A stretch of 64,000 nucleotides of DNA from Algoriphagus winogradskyi (GCF_900182815.1 NZ_FXUA01000005.1:1-64000); one strand, 5' to 3'. Shown: positions 34,713 through 44,850, counted from the first letter of the stretch. Notes: a model not told the origin generated them from the sequence alone. Program-made: numbers and translations.

Positions 34713-36917
34713 TTATTTGATTGCGTGGGTGAATAAAGAAGGCATATCAAAATCGTTATCCGAAAATTTCAGCATGGGTGTCCCCACTGTTTCCACCAAT
34801 TTTATTGGAGATGAGGAGGTAAAGGAATTGCCTGTGACCAGCACCCATTGTGCTCCGTGTATTACTAGAGAAGCTCCGTCTTGATTTCTACTGTTTTTTC
34901 CGACCGTTGTCAGTTGGTTATTGCTTGCGATGAGGTAAGGTCCAAACGTACTTTCGTCTGTCCCACCTCTATACATATCCACTACTTTTCCACCGATATT
35001 TGAAAAGGAATTCCCCTCCAAAATCACATATTCAGCGTTGTATTTGCCCAGATCATCTGTTTCCTTATTAAGGGTGAGTATAGATCCAGTGAAGTTTTCA
35101 AACTTGGAATCTCTGATCAGCACGGTATCAGCAAAACTGCCTTTTGAAGCTTCTAAGAAATTGAATGAATGGTTGACCGTCATGTCTACAAACTCACTGT
35201 GGCTAACTTCCAACTTGTAATTTTTTAGCGTACCAGATCTATTTAGCCTTACTACCGCGTTTCCGGCAGCATCAGCAGAATTTTTTCCATTGACTTTGAT
35301 GCCTTCCAATCTCAAAGCACCACCATCGTATATCTCAAATAGATGAGTTCCCTCAAAGCTGATTTCAGAGTCCGACCCACCTTTTACAGTCAATGGGAAG
35401 CTGACTTCCAGCACTTTGCTCTGTTGATAAGATCCAGCTGCTAAATCCAGTATATCGCCAGTTTCAGCATTTTCCAATGCATCGGCGATCGTATTCAATC
35501 CCGGAGTTACTGGAATAGTTTTTCCAGTAGAAAAGACGATTTCTTTAGAAACCTTTGGGTACCAAGAAGTGCCAGTTTCAGACTTTTGTATCACTACCAA
35601 ATCTGCTGGAGCGCCGATAGAATTGCTCGCATCAGATGTATACATCAGACCATTTTCGGCTTTTTGAAATTTTAATGACTGATTGCTCAGGCCATTTGGA
35701 ATAAGCCTGGAAGAAAAATTAGAGACGTTTCCCGCAAAGGAAATTCCTGAAATGTCGTCGTATGCTTTAAAATTATCAGTTTGATTTTCGTTGAAAATCA
35801 AGTTGTTGGTAAAATGGCTATTCATCGGAATCGCTGACCTCTCTTCGTCACTACCTACAGCCAATTCAATGTGCGCTACATTCACAAATGTGTTATTATT
35901 GATTTGCACATTTTTCACCTGGTGATACCGATTGATACTGGAATTGGGCACCCCGTTCATCACTGTGATGCCTGCACGGAATTTATCCCCGGTGAGATCC
36001 TGCATGTAGTTGTTTTCAATCTTATGATCTGCATTGATCACGCGGATGCCACCTGTCTCTGGTTGACCGTTTCCTAGAAAGATATTTCTTTCTACGATGT
36101 TGCCATTTCCATGTCTCAGGGTCAGTGATCCTTTTGATTCGAAGAAAACATTTCCGCGGATAATGTTTCCTCCAGATTTGATGGAAATGATCTCAGTTTC
36201 CCCATTACACTTATCGAAATAGTTATTCTCAATTAGCGTGTTTGAGTTGCTCAGGGAATATTGACTTGTGCCCACACGAAGCGTCTCGCCGCCATTTGAG
36301 CCTAAGATTGGGCGTGGGCCAAAGTAATTATGGTCGATGCTGTGGAGATTTTCTTGACTGTCTTCAGAATTCAGTCGCACAGCCATCGTCACTCCTTGAT
36401 TTCGCTTTCCTTCGATATGATTGTGATCAAATCTGTTGTTTTGTCCATACATCATAACCCAGGAATCTTGAGCGTTTCTGTCCGGATTGTTGAAATTATC
36501 AATCACACATTCCGTGATTCTAGAGTTGAATGCAAGATTCTTACTGTCTTTTCTGAATGAAATCACTTCTCCGGATGGAGTGTAGCCATTTCTGAAAACT
36601 AACCCTTTCACGACTAAATATTCGCCGGCTATACTCAGATTGGATTTGCCTACTATAAATACTTCTCCGGGAGTTTCTGCTAGGAGTACGATCAGGGAAT
36701 CAGCTGTTCCTTTTCCTTCAAATACTAACTCCACATCCTTCCAAACTCCATTTGCGAGAAATAAGGTATCTCCAGGCTTAAGAGATTTTACAGCAGAATC
36801 ATACTCGGTTTTATTTTTCACTACTGAGTGGCTCTGCTTGCTTTGACATCCCATTGGAAGCAGGCAAATCAGGGCCCAGCTGAGGTAATAATTCAAATTA
36901 TGTATTGACTTAGTCAT
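34713..36917 (-). CDS. Two-domain PL6 alginate lyase, lipoprotein
   Basis: 734 residues. The SPII signal ends at LPMGC (C24), so the enzyme is probably displayed at the outer membrane. The first right-handed beta-helix (about 35-420) carries K247 (SIKSGGN) and R268 (LTLRHGN), whose 21-residue spacing equals that of the catalytic Lys/Arg pair of PL6 enzymes such as AlyGC (K220/R241). A second helix domain (about 460-730) made of strand repeats follows, as in dimeric AlyGC-type members. It overlaps the upstream lyase gene by 4 nt and precedes the PL17 gene by 2 nt, so the three lyases are translationally linked. It cleaves poly-G or mixed alginate; specificity cannot be read from the sequence. 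Confidence 0.93.
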   Translation of the reverse strand: MTKSIHNLNYYLSWALICLLPMGCQSKQSHSVVKNKTEYDSAVKSLKPGDTLFLANGVWKDVELVFEGKGTADSLIVLLAETPGEVFIVGKSNLSIAGEYLVVKGLVFRNGYTPSGEVISFRKDSKNLAFNSRITECVIDNFNNPDRNAQDSWVMMYGQNNRFDHNHIEGKRNQGVTMAVRLNSEDSQENLHSIDHNYFGPRPILGSNGGETLRVGTSQYSLSNSNTLIENNYFDKCNGETEIISIKSGGNIIRGNVFFESKGSLTLRHGNGNIVERNIFLGNGQPETGGIRVINADHKIENNYMQDLTGDKFRAGITVMNGVPNSSINRYHQVKNVQINNNTFVNVAHIELAVGSDEERSAIPMNSHFTNNLIFNENQTDNFKAYDDISGISFAGNVSNFSSRLIPNGLSNQSLKFQKAENGLMYTSDASNSIGAPADLVVIQKSETGTSWYPKVSKEIVFSTGKTIPVTPGLNTIADALENAETGDILDLAAGSYQQSKVLEVSFPLTVKGGSDSEISFEGTHLFEIYDGGALRLEGIKVNGKNSADAAGNAVVRLNRSGTLKNYKLEVSHSEFVDMTVNHSFNFLEASKGSFADTVLIRDSKFENFTGSILTLNKETDDLGKYNAEYVILEGNSFSNIGGKVVDMYRGGTDESTFGPYLIASNNQLTTVGKNSRNQDGASLVIHGAQWVLVTGNSFTSSSPIKLVETVGTPMLKFSDNDFDMPSLFTHAIK

Positions 36918-39187
36918 TGAGTTGGGTTTAGTGTCAAGGTTTCTAGCGCAGAGATTGTGAAATCCTGGCCGTTACTTCTTAAGGTTATTTCCTTTTCTCC
37001 GAAGGATTTGATTTCCAACTTCCCATCCATCGTACTGATCAAAACGTCAGCTGGAATTGCGGATAAAAAGGTTTGGCTTCCTAGCGTCATCTCGGTCATG
37101 CCTACCAAGAAGGTCATTTCATCTTTTTTGAAAATGTATTCTGCGACGTAAGAATCTTCCATAATCTGGCTGCTGCCTTCATTGATTTGCCATTCACCTA
37201 CGGTCATGGTTCCATCAGATTTAGGTAAAGAAGTGCGGTCTTCGTATTTTCCATAAGGCTTTATGATGGTGGTGAAGCGATGTTTGTTAGCACTTATTGA
37301 TTGGAAAGTGATTCGGTTCTTGCCTTTATTACCACTTATTTTTGCATTTGAAATTTGGTCCCCAAGCTGGATGATGTCCAGTCCTGAAGCGTTAGCTAGA
37401 TTAGCTCTTGCTATCATCGGAGTATCTTCCAAGGAGTAGTTTCCTTGAAAATTCTGGTAGAATTCATGTGCTCTTTCTCCTTCAAACTCATCAAGGATCA
37501 GAAAGAAATCTCCAGAGAAATAATAGATCGTACGTCCATAATTCACCCCTATGGTTTGGTATCCATCGTGTGATCCGCGGAAAGCTTGAATCTCACCTTT
37601 TGGCTCCCATTGGCTGACCAAAGCTTTCGGTAAAGTCTGAAACTTACCAAAACCACTTCCTCCTTGATTTCCAGTCCAGTCTTGGCCTTGTGGGATTGAG
37701 TCCACCAATGCGACATTTTTCACCCAGGAATTTTTGAAAAACTGGAATTCGGGTAATGGATAGCGAACTTGGTAATTTGGCATCAGCATCTCGCCATTGG
37801 CAAAAAGCTGAAAACCTAAAACGTCGCCGTGCTGGTGATCTGGCTTTTCCTTTGAAACTCCTGTACTGATGAGCATGTAGAGGTCATTTTCTTTCCAGCC
37901 CTCTCGGAATACATAATATCCAGTAGATTCCAGTGCAGTGGATTTGACGGTGGGTTTCTTAGATTTTTTTCCTTGAAGATTCTCCAAGTCGGCTTTTCCC
38001 AGCAACCAATAGTATTCCTCGGACGGGTGATTTGCGGCTAAGAATCCGTATTCTGGCTCAGGAAAAAGCGCGTAGCCCAGTGCCATGATTTCACCCAGAT
38101 TATTTTGAGTAGCCATCGGTTGATCAGTGTCGTCCTGAATGACTGGGGCATTTTTATTGGGTAGAGCTATAGCTAGCATCGCCGAAAACATTGCTTTCAG
38201 TTTGCCTGACCAAGCTTCAGGAATAGGACTTCCTGTAATTTGAGCCAGTTTATATACGCGGAAATAATTGTCTATATCTCCCACGTGATAGTGGAAGGAG
38301 CGCTCAAATTGAAACCCGTCAGCATTGACTTCCTTTTCTAGGTGCTCGCCTAGGATAGCTATCGCAAAGTCATAGTATTTTTTATTCGTATCAAATTCCG
38401 GATACATCATTGAGATTACTGCCAATGCTACCATTCCTTTGGTCTGGTGATTCCCGTAATTGAAGGATTGGTTGGTGTGGTAAAGGACCTCTGCATGATG
38501 TAAGAACATACGCATGGCTAGTACCTGGTCTTCGGCCGAGTATTTCTCCGAAGCCAGAAATAAATGATGTGCCAGCACCCAGTTTTCTATTCTATTTCCC
38601 CCACGGAAAGCCTCATAGGCTCCATTTCCATCTTCGATCAATTCTATAGTTCCAGCTTGATAGGCAGAACCTAGGCTTTTCACATGCTCAGTGAAATATG
38701 GTAAGTATTCTGCTTTGTCTGAAAGAAAAAAGCTAAATGCTAAATCGCCTGCTTTGTGCTGACGAAATAAATGTCTGATGGCATAGGCATCCATTTGTTT
38801 GCCTGCCTTGTTTACAAAAGGTAATCTCCACGAAGTAGAAGCCGAAAAATCACTAGTATGATCTTGCGCGTCTTTAAGGTGACTTTTGGCTGCAGAAGGA
38901 TACATTTCATTGTACTCAGTCATGCGCTGAGGTACATTTTGCCAGTTAAAAAAGAATCTTTCTGCTGCTTTGACTTTGAAATAGGAAGCCAGTTGTTTTA
39001 TAGCTTCAGTACGACTTCCATCGGTATAAAGGCTCTTTATTTCTGCAAATCCCGGAATAGAGTCGGGTAATGTTTCAAAAAATGACTCTTCAGAAGGCAT
39101 AGGATATTCCTTAGTTTCATTCTGAGACATGGCTTTCACAGCTATGAATAAGAAGAGAAAGAAGATGTAATTCCTAAGATGGTTCAT
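36914..39187 (-). CDS. Heparinase II/III-fold polysaccharide lyase in the alginate locus
   Basis: 757 residues with a signal peptide (about 1-22, ending AMSQ). The N-terminal half is an alpha-toroid with a heparinase-like N-terminal part (SFFETLPDS to YPSAAKSHL) and motifs NYGNHQTKGM and ERSFHYHVGDIDNYF. The C-terminal half is the heparinase II/III beta-sandwich with DHQHGDVLGFQLFANGE. H/N/Y residues suitable for beta-elimination are visible. It is not a close match to the PL17 protein of this operon; the overall plan recalls the PL15/PL17/PL39 group, but I cannot assign a family. Position suggests it acts on alginate or a related uronate polymer. Its ATG lies 139 nt after the susD stop codon, beyond a 20-bp palindrome. 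Confidence 0.85.
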   Translation of the reverse strand: MNHLRNYIFFLFLFIAVKAMSQNETKEYPMPSEESFFETLPDSIPGFAEIKSLYTDGSRTEAIKQLASYFKVKAAERFFFNWQNVPQRMTEYNEMYPSAAKSHLKDAQDHTSDFSASTSWRLPFVNKAGKQMDAYAIRHLFRQHKAGDLAFSFFLSDKAEYLPYFTEHVKSLGSAYQAGTIELIEDGNGAYEAFRGGNRIENWVLAHHLFLASEKYSAEDQVLAMRMFLHHAEVLYHTNQSFNYGNHQTKGMVALAVISMMYPEFDTNKKYYDFAIAILGEHLEKEVNADGFQFERSFHYHVGDIDNYFRVYKLAQITGSPIPEAWSGKLKAMFSAMLAIALPNKNAPVIQDDTDQPMATQNNLGEIMALGYALFPEPEYGFLAANHPSEEYYWLLGKADLENLQGKKSKKPTVKSTALESTGYYVFREGWKENDLYMLISTGVSKEKPDHQHGDVLGFQLFANGEMLMPNYQVRYPLPEFQFFKNSWVKNVALVDSIPQGQDWTGNQGGSGFGKFQTLPKALVSQWEPKGEIQAFRGSHDGYQTIGVNYGRTIYYFSGDFFLILDEFEGERAHEFYQNFQGNYSLEDTPMIARANLANASGLDIIQLGDQISNAKISGNKGKNRITFQSISANKHRFTTIIKPYGKYEDRTSLPKSDGTMTVGEWQINEGSSQIMEDSYVAEYIFKKDEMTFLVGMTEMTLGSQTFLSAIPADVLISTMDGKLEIKSFGEKEITLRSNGQDFTISALETLTLNPTQ

Positions 39188-39245
39188 TTGATTTTGGACG
39201 GATTGTCCTTGGTTTTCTTTAATGAAAAGACAAAGCGGTGGCTAG

Positions 39246-39265
39246 TCTTAAGCATATGCTTAAGA
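39246..39265. promoter_or_regulatory. 20-bp perfect palindrome between susD and the lyase genes
   Basis: TCTTAAGCATATGCTTAAGA reads identically on both strands. It lies in the only long gap (139 nt) inside the operon, 59 nt before the lyase ATG on the minus strand. It could be an operator for an internal promoter or an RNA hairpin that lowers downstream expression relative to susCD. No U-tract follows on the minus strand, so a classical terminator is unlikely. Confidence 0.5.
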
Positions 39266-39326
39266 AGAATGGCCGATCTGGAAACCCCCATGGTAAACCA
39301 GACCGACCGTATCTATCTACATAGGT

Positions 39327-40781
39327 TTAGTTGCCCTGATTAAATATGTCTACTTCACGCTGAGGTAGTGGAAGCAGTAATTTGTCAGATTGTACTGGAC
39401 TGATTCCGAAGGTATATTCAGAGTAGAATACTTCGGTTTCATATTGTGTATTTAGCGTTTCTTCTACCATATTATATAGTACTAGATCAAACCATCGCTG
39501 ATTTTCAAAGGCAAATTCCAACCTTCTTTCTAATAGTAATTTTTCAGTAAATGCGTCTTTAGAACCAACCTCTTCAATGGTATAAGCAGTCAAGCCTGCT
39601 CGCTCTCGCACTTGATTCAAATAGGTCAGTGCCATAGCCGTTTTTCCGTTTTCATTGAGCGCTTCTGCGTACATCAGGAGGATGTCGGCATATCTAAGCA
39701 CTGGGAAATCATTTTCTGCATCTTGGCTGATGGAGACAGGAGAATAAAATTTATAGACGAAATTATCTTCTACAAAATTTCCACCTGCGCCTATGTATCC
39801 TCTTTGAAACGCTACATTTTGACGCAGGTCTGCTGAATCATACAGATTGATTAATTCATCTGTAGGTTTATTGAAGTGGTTTCCATCTCCGTTGATTACA
39901 AAAGAACCGCTATTCTGAGGTGCGAAGTAATTTGCTAATGGAGAACCAATTCCCAACCCACCTGCTTTAAAACGCACTGCAAACAAGATCTCTTTATTTA
40001 GCTCATTGGAGGTGGAGAATACTTGCTGGTAGCCATTAGCTCCAGTAAGTAAAGCCGCTCCGCTTCCGGCGATCACTTCTGCTAGTAAGGTTTCTGCCTC
40101 GGTAAACTTGCGTTGAGTTCTATACACTTTCGCCAAAAGACCTTTTGCAGCCCAAGAAGTTGCTCTTCCGGCACTTTCTGCTGGATAGCTTGTTGGGAGC
40201 AAGGAAGCCGCAGCGGTCAAATCTGAGATTATAAAAGAATAAAGTGCGTCCACACTAGCTGGCGTCAGATTTTTGGCTTCTTGCGCAGAGATTCGCGAAT
40301 CGACCAAATACACTTCTCCAAATAATCTTACTAAGTTGAAGTAATGATATGCTCGAATAAATGAAGCTTCACCTTCAAGTTGAGCACGAAGGGACTGACT
40401 TTCTATATCATCTAGTCGATCTAATACAGTATTTACGCGAGAGATATTCTGATAGGTATCTGCCCAATACTCGTAGATATTAGGCTGCTCTGCTGTGAAG
40501 GTCATCAAGTCCAACTCCCGAAGTGGGATATAAATGTTGCTCGCAGTTTGCGAGTTGTGGAGACGTGTATTATCAGATCTCAATTCTGTCATCGCCCACT
40601 CATTGAGAATGGGTGCTTGCATGCCATTGTATGCAGCTACCATTGCAGTATTGAAATCTAAATCTGTTTGATAGAAGTTTCCCTCGCCTATCTCAGAGAT
40701 AGGCTGAAGGTCTAAATCACAAGCAGTAAACAAACCAAGCGAAGCCAGGCAAACGAAGATATTTCTAGTTATTTTTTTCAT
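39327..40781 (-). CDS. SusD/RagB-type starch-binding-like lipoprotein
   Basis: 484 residues from the ATG at 40781 (MKKITRNIFVCLASLG); a TTG three codons upstream is less likely. The SPII signal ends at FTAC followed by DLDLQP, a typical surface-exposed SusD start. TPR-like helices and the SusD phrases FIRAYHYFNLVRLFGEVYLV, AKNLTPASVDALYSFI, ADILLMYAEALNENG and LLERRLEFAFENQRWFDLV are present. It binds oligosaccharides at the cell surface and forms the lid of the SusC barrel. Stop and start are 11 nt from the susC stop codon, so the two are one transcription unit. In this context the ligand should be alginate oligosaccharide. Confidence 0.95.
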   Translation of the reverse strand: MKKITRNIFVCLASLGLFTACDLDLQPISEIGEGNFYQTDLDFNTAMVAAYNGMQAPILNEWAMTELRSDNTRLHNSQTASNIYIPLRELDLMTFTAEQPNIYEYWADTYQNISRVNTVLDRLDDIESQSLRAQLEGEASFIRAYHYFNLVRLFGEVYLVDSRISAQEAKNLTPASVDALYSFIISDLTAAASLLPTSYPAESAGRATSWAAKGLLAKVYRTQRKFTEAETLLAEVIAGSGAALLTGANGYQQVFSTSNELNKEILFAVRFKAGGLGIGSPLANYFAPQNSGSFVINGDGNHFNKPTDELINLYDSADLRQNVAFQRGYIGAGGNFVEDNFVYKFYSPVSISQDAENDFPVLRYADILLMYAEALNENGKTAMALTYLNQVRERAGLTAYTIEEVGSKDAFTEKLLLERRLEFAFENQRWFDLVLYNMVEETLNTQYETEVFYSEYTFGISPVQSDKLLLPLPQREVDIFNQGN

Positions 40782-40792
40782 GTTGATCAAGA

Positions 40793-43700
40793 TTAAAAGC
40801 TGACATCTATACCGAATACAAAAGCTCTAGGTACTGGAAAAGAGCCTCTTTGATACCCTGTTACCAGCGGAGAAGCATATTGTGAGGAAGTAGATCTCGC
40901 CTCTGGGTTGATTCCACGATAGCCTTTTGCGCTGAAGTAAAGGGCATTTTGAGCGGATCCATAAACTCTCAGGCCTTTCAATTTGATTTTTTCTGTAATT
41001 GACTGAGGGAAATTATATCCAAGAACAATATCTCGAACAGAGACATAAGACCCATCTTCGATCATGTAATCGGTAAACTGCCATCCAATGCCATTCGTGC
41101 TATATGGTGTGACGCCATCCCCTGGAGACTCTGCCGATACCCACCTGTTTTCCACATATTTTCTATTGGTTCTTTTGGTCTCATTGTAGTGACCATCACC
41201 ATTGAAAACATCTATCCCTTGTACCCCTTGGATCAGCACGCTCAAGTCAAAATTGCCGAAGTTGAAGTTGTTAGTAATTCCCCAGGTGAAGTCTGGGAAT
41301 GGATTTCCTAATACAACGCGATCATCGTCATCGATGATACCATCTTCATTGGCATCCAACAATCTTAATCCTCCTGGGCGGTCCAAGCTATTGCTAGCAT
41401 TTGCATTGATTTCTTCTTGAGAGTTCCATACACCAATTGCTTTATAACCAAAGAATTGGATGTAAGGCTGACCGACTTGAGCTAGGTAGATTTCATTTCG
41501 CTCTCCGTAGGAAAGTAATCTGTCCTCACCACTGAATTCAACCAATTTGTTCTTTACAGAAGATAGGTTTAGTGAGGTTGACCATTGGAAGTTTTTCTTA
41601 TTGACGTTATTTAAGTTCATTTCAAATTCAAACCCGTTGTTCTGAATTTTACCTATGTTGTTCCAGAATTCAGTAAACCCTGTAATTGCCAGAGTAGGCT
41701 GTCTAAGTAGCAATTGGTCAGTCTGAGACTGATAATATTCGGCCGAAAGGCTAAACCTATTTTCGAGAAATGCGATGTCAAAGCCAATGTTGGTAGAGAA
41801 AGTACGCTCCCATGCGATGGATCTATTGGCAAGTGTGCTGCCTGACTGAGCTAGCCCTGGAGTTAACGTGCCTGTCCCAGCTCCGAAGGCATAATTTTCG
41901 GGATAAAGTCTATTTACAGAAGCATAATTCTCGATGTCGTTGTTACCAGTGACACCGTAGCTTGCTCTTAATTTCAGAAGATCTATCACGCTATTTCCTT
42001 GCAAAAAACCTTCTTCAGATAGCACCCATCCTGCCGAAACTGATGGAAACCAACCCCATTTATTGTCTGGACCGAAAAGTGAACTTCCGTCAGTTCTTGC
42101 ACTTGCTGAGAATAAGTATTTGTTTTTGTAGGAATAGCTAGCTCTAGCTAAATAAGAAAGCAATAATGTTTCATCCTTTAAGGTGTAGGTATTTACCAAA
42201 TCAATCACCGTTGCCCCATTCAACGTAGGGACATAGTCCGTTGGGAAGTTGGTTCCTACAATACTAGAATAGGTATTGGTTACTTTTTGAGCTGTAAAAC
42301 CACCTACTGCTGACACTTCGTGATCCCCGAAGCTCTTGTTGTAGCTTAATATATTTTCTGAAAGGAGGTCGATTCGAAGGTTTGTTTCATAAGACCCTCT
42401 GTTAGGATCTCCAGCTCTATTAGTACCTTCATTTCTGTATTCTTCCTGTACTCTGTTGGTGATATAAGCACCTTGAGAAGCTTTGAAGAATAGATTTTTA
42501 CCCAGGTCTATCTGTAAATAAGTAGATGCTAGCAGTCGGTATTGGTTGTCTACACGCGAATCGTTATCTGAAATGAACTTTGGGTTGTTGTTTGATGTGC
42601 TCCAAGGTCTAGCAGAAGTAGTAGACACATCTATACCCTGAGGAGTTGTGAATTCATACAAGACATTGCTGAAATGACGTCCATGTGCATACTCACCGAC
42701 AGGAATTCCAGTAAGAGCAGAAGTCTCTTCATTATGTCTTACAGGCATGAAAGATGGCGTTCTGAAGTAATCCGTGAAGTTGGAAGCTGGAAGAATACGC
42801 TTGGTATAAGAAGGGTTAATATTTACCCCAACTTTCAACACCTTATTCAACTTCGCATCCATTTTCATTCTGAGGTTTAATCGCTCAAAATCGTTATTGA
42901 TAAGCATACCCTTTTCGTCATTGTAACCGCCAGAGATTAGGTATGTGATGTCTTTTTTACCTCCAGAAACCCCTAACTGATAGCTGCTAACTACCCCTTG
43001 TCGAAGTCCTTCTTCTTGCCAATTAGTTTCGTTTTCCACAGACCAAGCGGCTTGCTCATGAATAGTAGGTGCCGCTCCTCCTCTAGTTTCCTCTTCCCAC
43101 AACATCTCTGCATACTCTTTGGATGTAAGCATGTCATGGAGTTTATAGGGACTTTTCACGCCAGAAAACATCTTGAAGGTAAAGGTCGGCTTGTCTGCTA
43201 CTCCGCTTTTGGTAGTTACTATGATGACACCATTTGCACCTCTAGAGCCATAGATAGCTGCAGAAGCGGCATCCTTGAGGACTTCGATTGATTCGATGTC
43301 GTTAGGGTTGATAAAGGAAAGACCGTCTGGCGTAGGGAAACCATCCACTACTACTAGAGGCTCATTATTAGCTCCTATTGAGCTATTGCCACGGATTCTA
43401 ATGGATGGAGAAACGCCTGCTTCCGAAGTAGTATTCTGAATTTGTACACCTGCTATTTTCCCTTGAAGGGCTTGATCTGCCTGTAAGATTGGCAAATCAC
43501 CCAAGTTGGTGTTTTCAAACTTAGATACTGCACCAGTGAGATGAGATTTCTTTTGGGTTCCATACCCTACTACTACAACTTCGTCTAGTTGAGTTTGATC
43601 CTCATCAAGTACTATGCTGAGCTGGGTTTGATTACCTACTACCATCTCTACTGTCGTGTATCCAATAAAGGAAAAAATTAGGATGTCAGTGGGACTTGCA

Positions 43701-43945
43701 TTGATACGGAATTTACCGTCTAGGTCAGATACCGTTGCAGTAGTGGTACCTTTTACAAGAATGTTTACTCCTGGAATATATAGCCCTTGAGCGTCATTCA
43801 CTTGGCCTGTGATCGTATTGGCAGATTGGCTTTGAAAAGCCTGAACATGGGCTACATTGCCGATTAAAAGGCAAATGCATAAGGTTAGAATTTGAAGATT
43901 AATCACCTGCCCATTCCAAATTTTATTAGGTAATGGTTGTCTCAT
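40793..43945 (-). CDS. SusC/RagA-type TonB-dependent transporter
   Basis: 1050 residues. After a signal region (about 1-37) comes a carboxypeptidase-D-like beta-sandwich (about 43-118: TITGQVNDAQGLYIPGVNI to LDGKFRI), then the SusC signature LDEVVVVGYGTQKK, the plug domain (ending VLKDAASAAIYGSRGANGV) and a 22-strand outer-membrane barrel that ends in AFVFGIDVSF. It imports oligosaccharides into the periplasm using TonB energy. It is the first gene of the alginate operon; the 200-nt region upstream (43946-44146) separates it from the regulator gene and should hold its promoter, although I could not place a convincing -33/-7 pair. Confidence 0.96.
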   Translation of the reverse strand: MRQPLPNKIWNGQVINLQILTLCICLLIGNVAHVQAFQSQSANTITGQVNDAQGLYIPGVNILVKGTTTATVSDLDGKFRINASPTDILIFSFIGYTTVEMVVGNQTQLSIVLDEDQTQLDEVVVVGYGTQKKSHLTGAVSKFENTNLGDLPILQADQALQGKIAGVQIQNTTSEAGVSPSIRIRGNSSIGANNEPLVVVDGFPTPDGLSFINPNDIESIEVLKDAASAAIYGSRGANGVIIVTTKSGVADKPTFTFKMFSGVKSPYKLHDMLTSKEYAEMLWEEETRGGAAPTIHEQAAWSVENETNWQEEGLRQGVVSSYQLGVSGGKKDITYLISGGYNDEKGMLINNDFERLNLRMKMDAKLNKVLKVGVNINPSYTKRILPASNFTDYFRTPSFMPVRHNEETSALTGIPVGEYAHGRHFSNVLYEFTTPQGIDVSTTSARPWSTSNNNPKFISDNDSRVDNQYRLLASTYLQIDLGKNLFFKASQGAYITNRVQEEYRNEGTNRAGDPNRGSYETNLRIDLLSENILSYNKSFGDHEVSAVGGFTAQKVTNTYSSIVGTNFPTDYVPTLNGATVIDLVNTYTLKDETLLLSYLARASYSYKNKYLFSASARTDGSSLFGPDNKWGWFPSVSAGWVLSEEGFLQGNSVIDLLKLRASYGVTGNNDIENYASVNRLYPENYAFGAGTGTLTPGLAQSGSTLANRSIAWERTFSTNIGFDIAFLENRFSLSAEYYQSQTDQLLLRQPTLAITGFTEFWNNIGKIQNNGFEFEMNLNNVNKKNFQWSTSLNLSSVKNKLVEFSGEDRLLSYGERNEIYLAQVGQPYIQFFGYKAIGVWNSQEEINANASNSLDRPGGLRLLDANEDGIIDDDDRVVLGNPFPDFTWGITNNFNFGNFDLSVLIQGVQGIDVFNGDGHYNETKRTNRKYVENRWVSAESPGDGVTPYSTNGIGWQFTDYMIEDGSYVSVRDIVLGYNFPQSITEKIKLKGLRVYGSAQNALYFSAKGYRGINPEARSTSSQYASPLVTGYQRGSFPVPRAFVFGIDVSF

Positions 43946-44107
43946 TTTTTGGGTTTTGTTTAGAAAATTTTTTTGTAGGAGACCAGGGATAGTAAGTAAT
44001 TTAATAGCTAGCGAATTTTTCTTAAATTTGACTATCCATTAGGGAGACTACGGTTAGGACCTCGACAATCTTTATACAGTAGTACTTAATATTCCTGATG
44101 TGAAATT

Positions 44108-44134
44108 TGGTGGATTCTGTCCACCATTTTTTTT
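44108..44134 (+). terminator. Hairpin with T-tract between susC and the regulator
   Basis: TGGTGGA (44108-44114) and TCCACCA (44120-44126) form a 7-bp stem with a 5-nt loop followed by eight T residues on the plus strand. Both flanking genes are on the minus strand, so the T-tract faces away from the transcript ending at 44147. The TGGT/ACCA half-sites also resemble the regulator's own operators, so an operator role near susC is an alternative. Confidence 0.4.
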
Positions 44135-44146
44135 ACCATAGGCTAC

Positions 44147-44842
44147 TCATTTTTTATTTATGATTTCAGATAGGTGGTTTTTCATGGCGAATTCTGCCAT
44201 TGTTGTGTCTTGATTAATGATATGGGTAAGGATTTCTTTATGCTCCTGCAAAGCCCCAAATGGCTTGCCTCCACCACAGACATTATGTTTAGTGAAATGT
44301 GTCAGAATATCAGGAGTGACAATAAGCATCAGCGATTTGAGCACATTGTTTTTGCTGGCTTCAGCGATTTTGATGTGAAAAAGTAAATCCTCATCTATGG
44401 CCTGTGCTCCTGATTTTACTTTGGCTTCGTAGAGATCTAATGCTTCCTGTAGCGCTTCAATATCTTCCTCAGTCCGTCTCTCTGCTGCGAGCCTCACTGT
44501 TTGAGATTCAAGAATCAATCGGGTCTCTATCAAGGAATGAAAATCACTTCCTTCCATTTTCAGGACATCAGAGATCAATCCTTCTAAAGCTGTGATTCCC
44601 AGACCTGCGATGATAGTTCCGCTTTGTGGGTGGGTTTTGACTATCCCGTAAAACTCAAGTTTCTTAATAGCCTCTCTGACGTAAGTTCTGCTGATGCCTA
44701 GTTTTTCGGAAAGTTTGCGCTCAGGAGGAAGCTTGTCACCCGCGTTAAGTTCGCCTGAAATAATCAAATCTCTTATTTGACTGATAATAATATCTACAGG
44801 ATGATCAAGCTTAATTGTTTTAAAATTACTTAAGGTTTCCAT
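44147..44842 (-). CDS. FadR/GntR-type transcriptional regulator of the alginate locus
   Basis: 231 residues from the ATG at 44842 (METLSNFKTIKL). A longer version starting at 44905 would translate through the tandem operators and is rejected. The N-terminal winged helix (about 10-75) has the GntR pattern ISGELNAGDKLPPERKLSEKLGISRTYVREAIKKLEFYGIV. The helical FCD ligand-binding domain (about 95-225) has the metal/uronate-binding arginine and histidines (ETRLILE, LLFHIKIAE, EHKEIL). UxuR/ExuR/KdgR-like members sense hexuronates or KDG. Its location directly upstream of susC, and the palindromes in its promoter, support a repressor of this operon. Confidence 0.9.
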   Translation of the reverse strand: METLSNFKTIKLDHPVDIIISQIRDLIISGELNAGDKLPPERKLSEKLGISRTYVREAIKKLEFYGIVKTHPQSGTIIAGLGITALEGLISDVLKMEGSDFHSLIETRLILESQTVRLAAERRTEEDIEALQEALDLYEAKVKSGAQAIDEDLLFHIKIAEASKNNVLKSLMLIVTPDILTHFTKHNVCGGGKPFGALQEHKEILTHIINQDTTMAEFAMKNHLSEIINKK

Positions 44843-44850
44843 GGGTTTAA

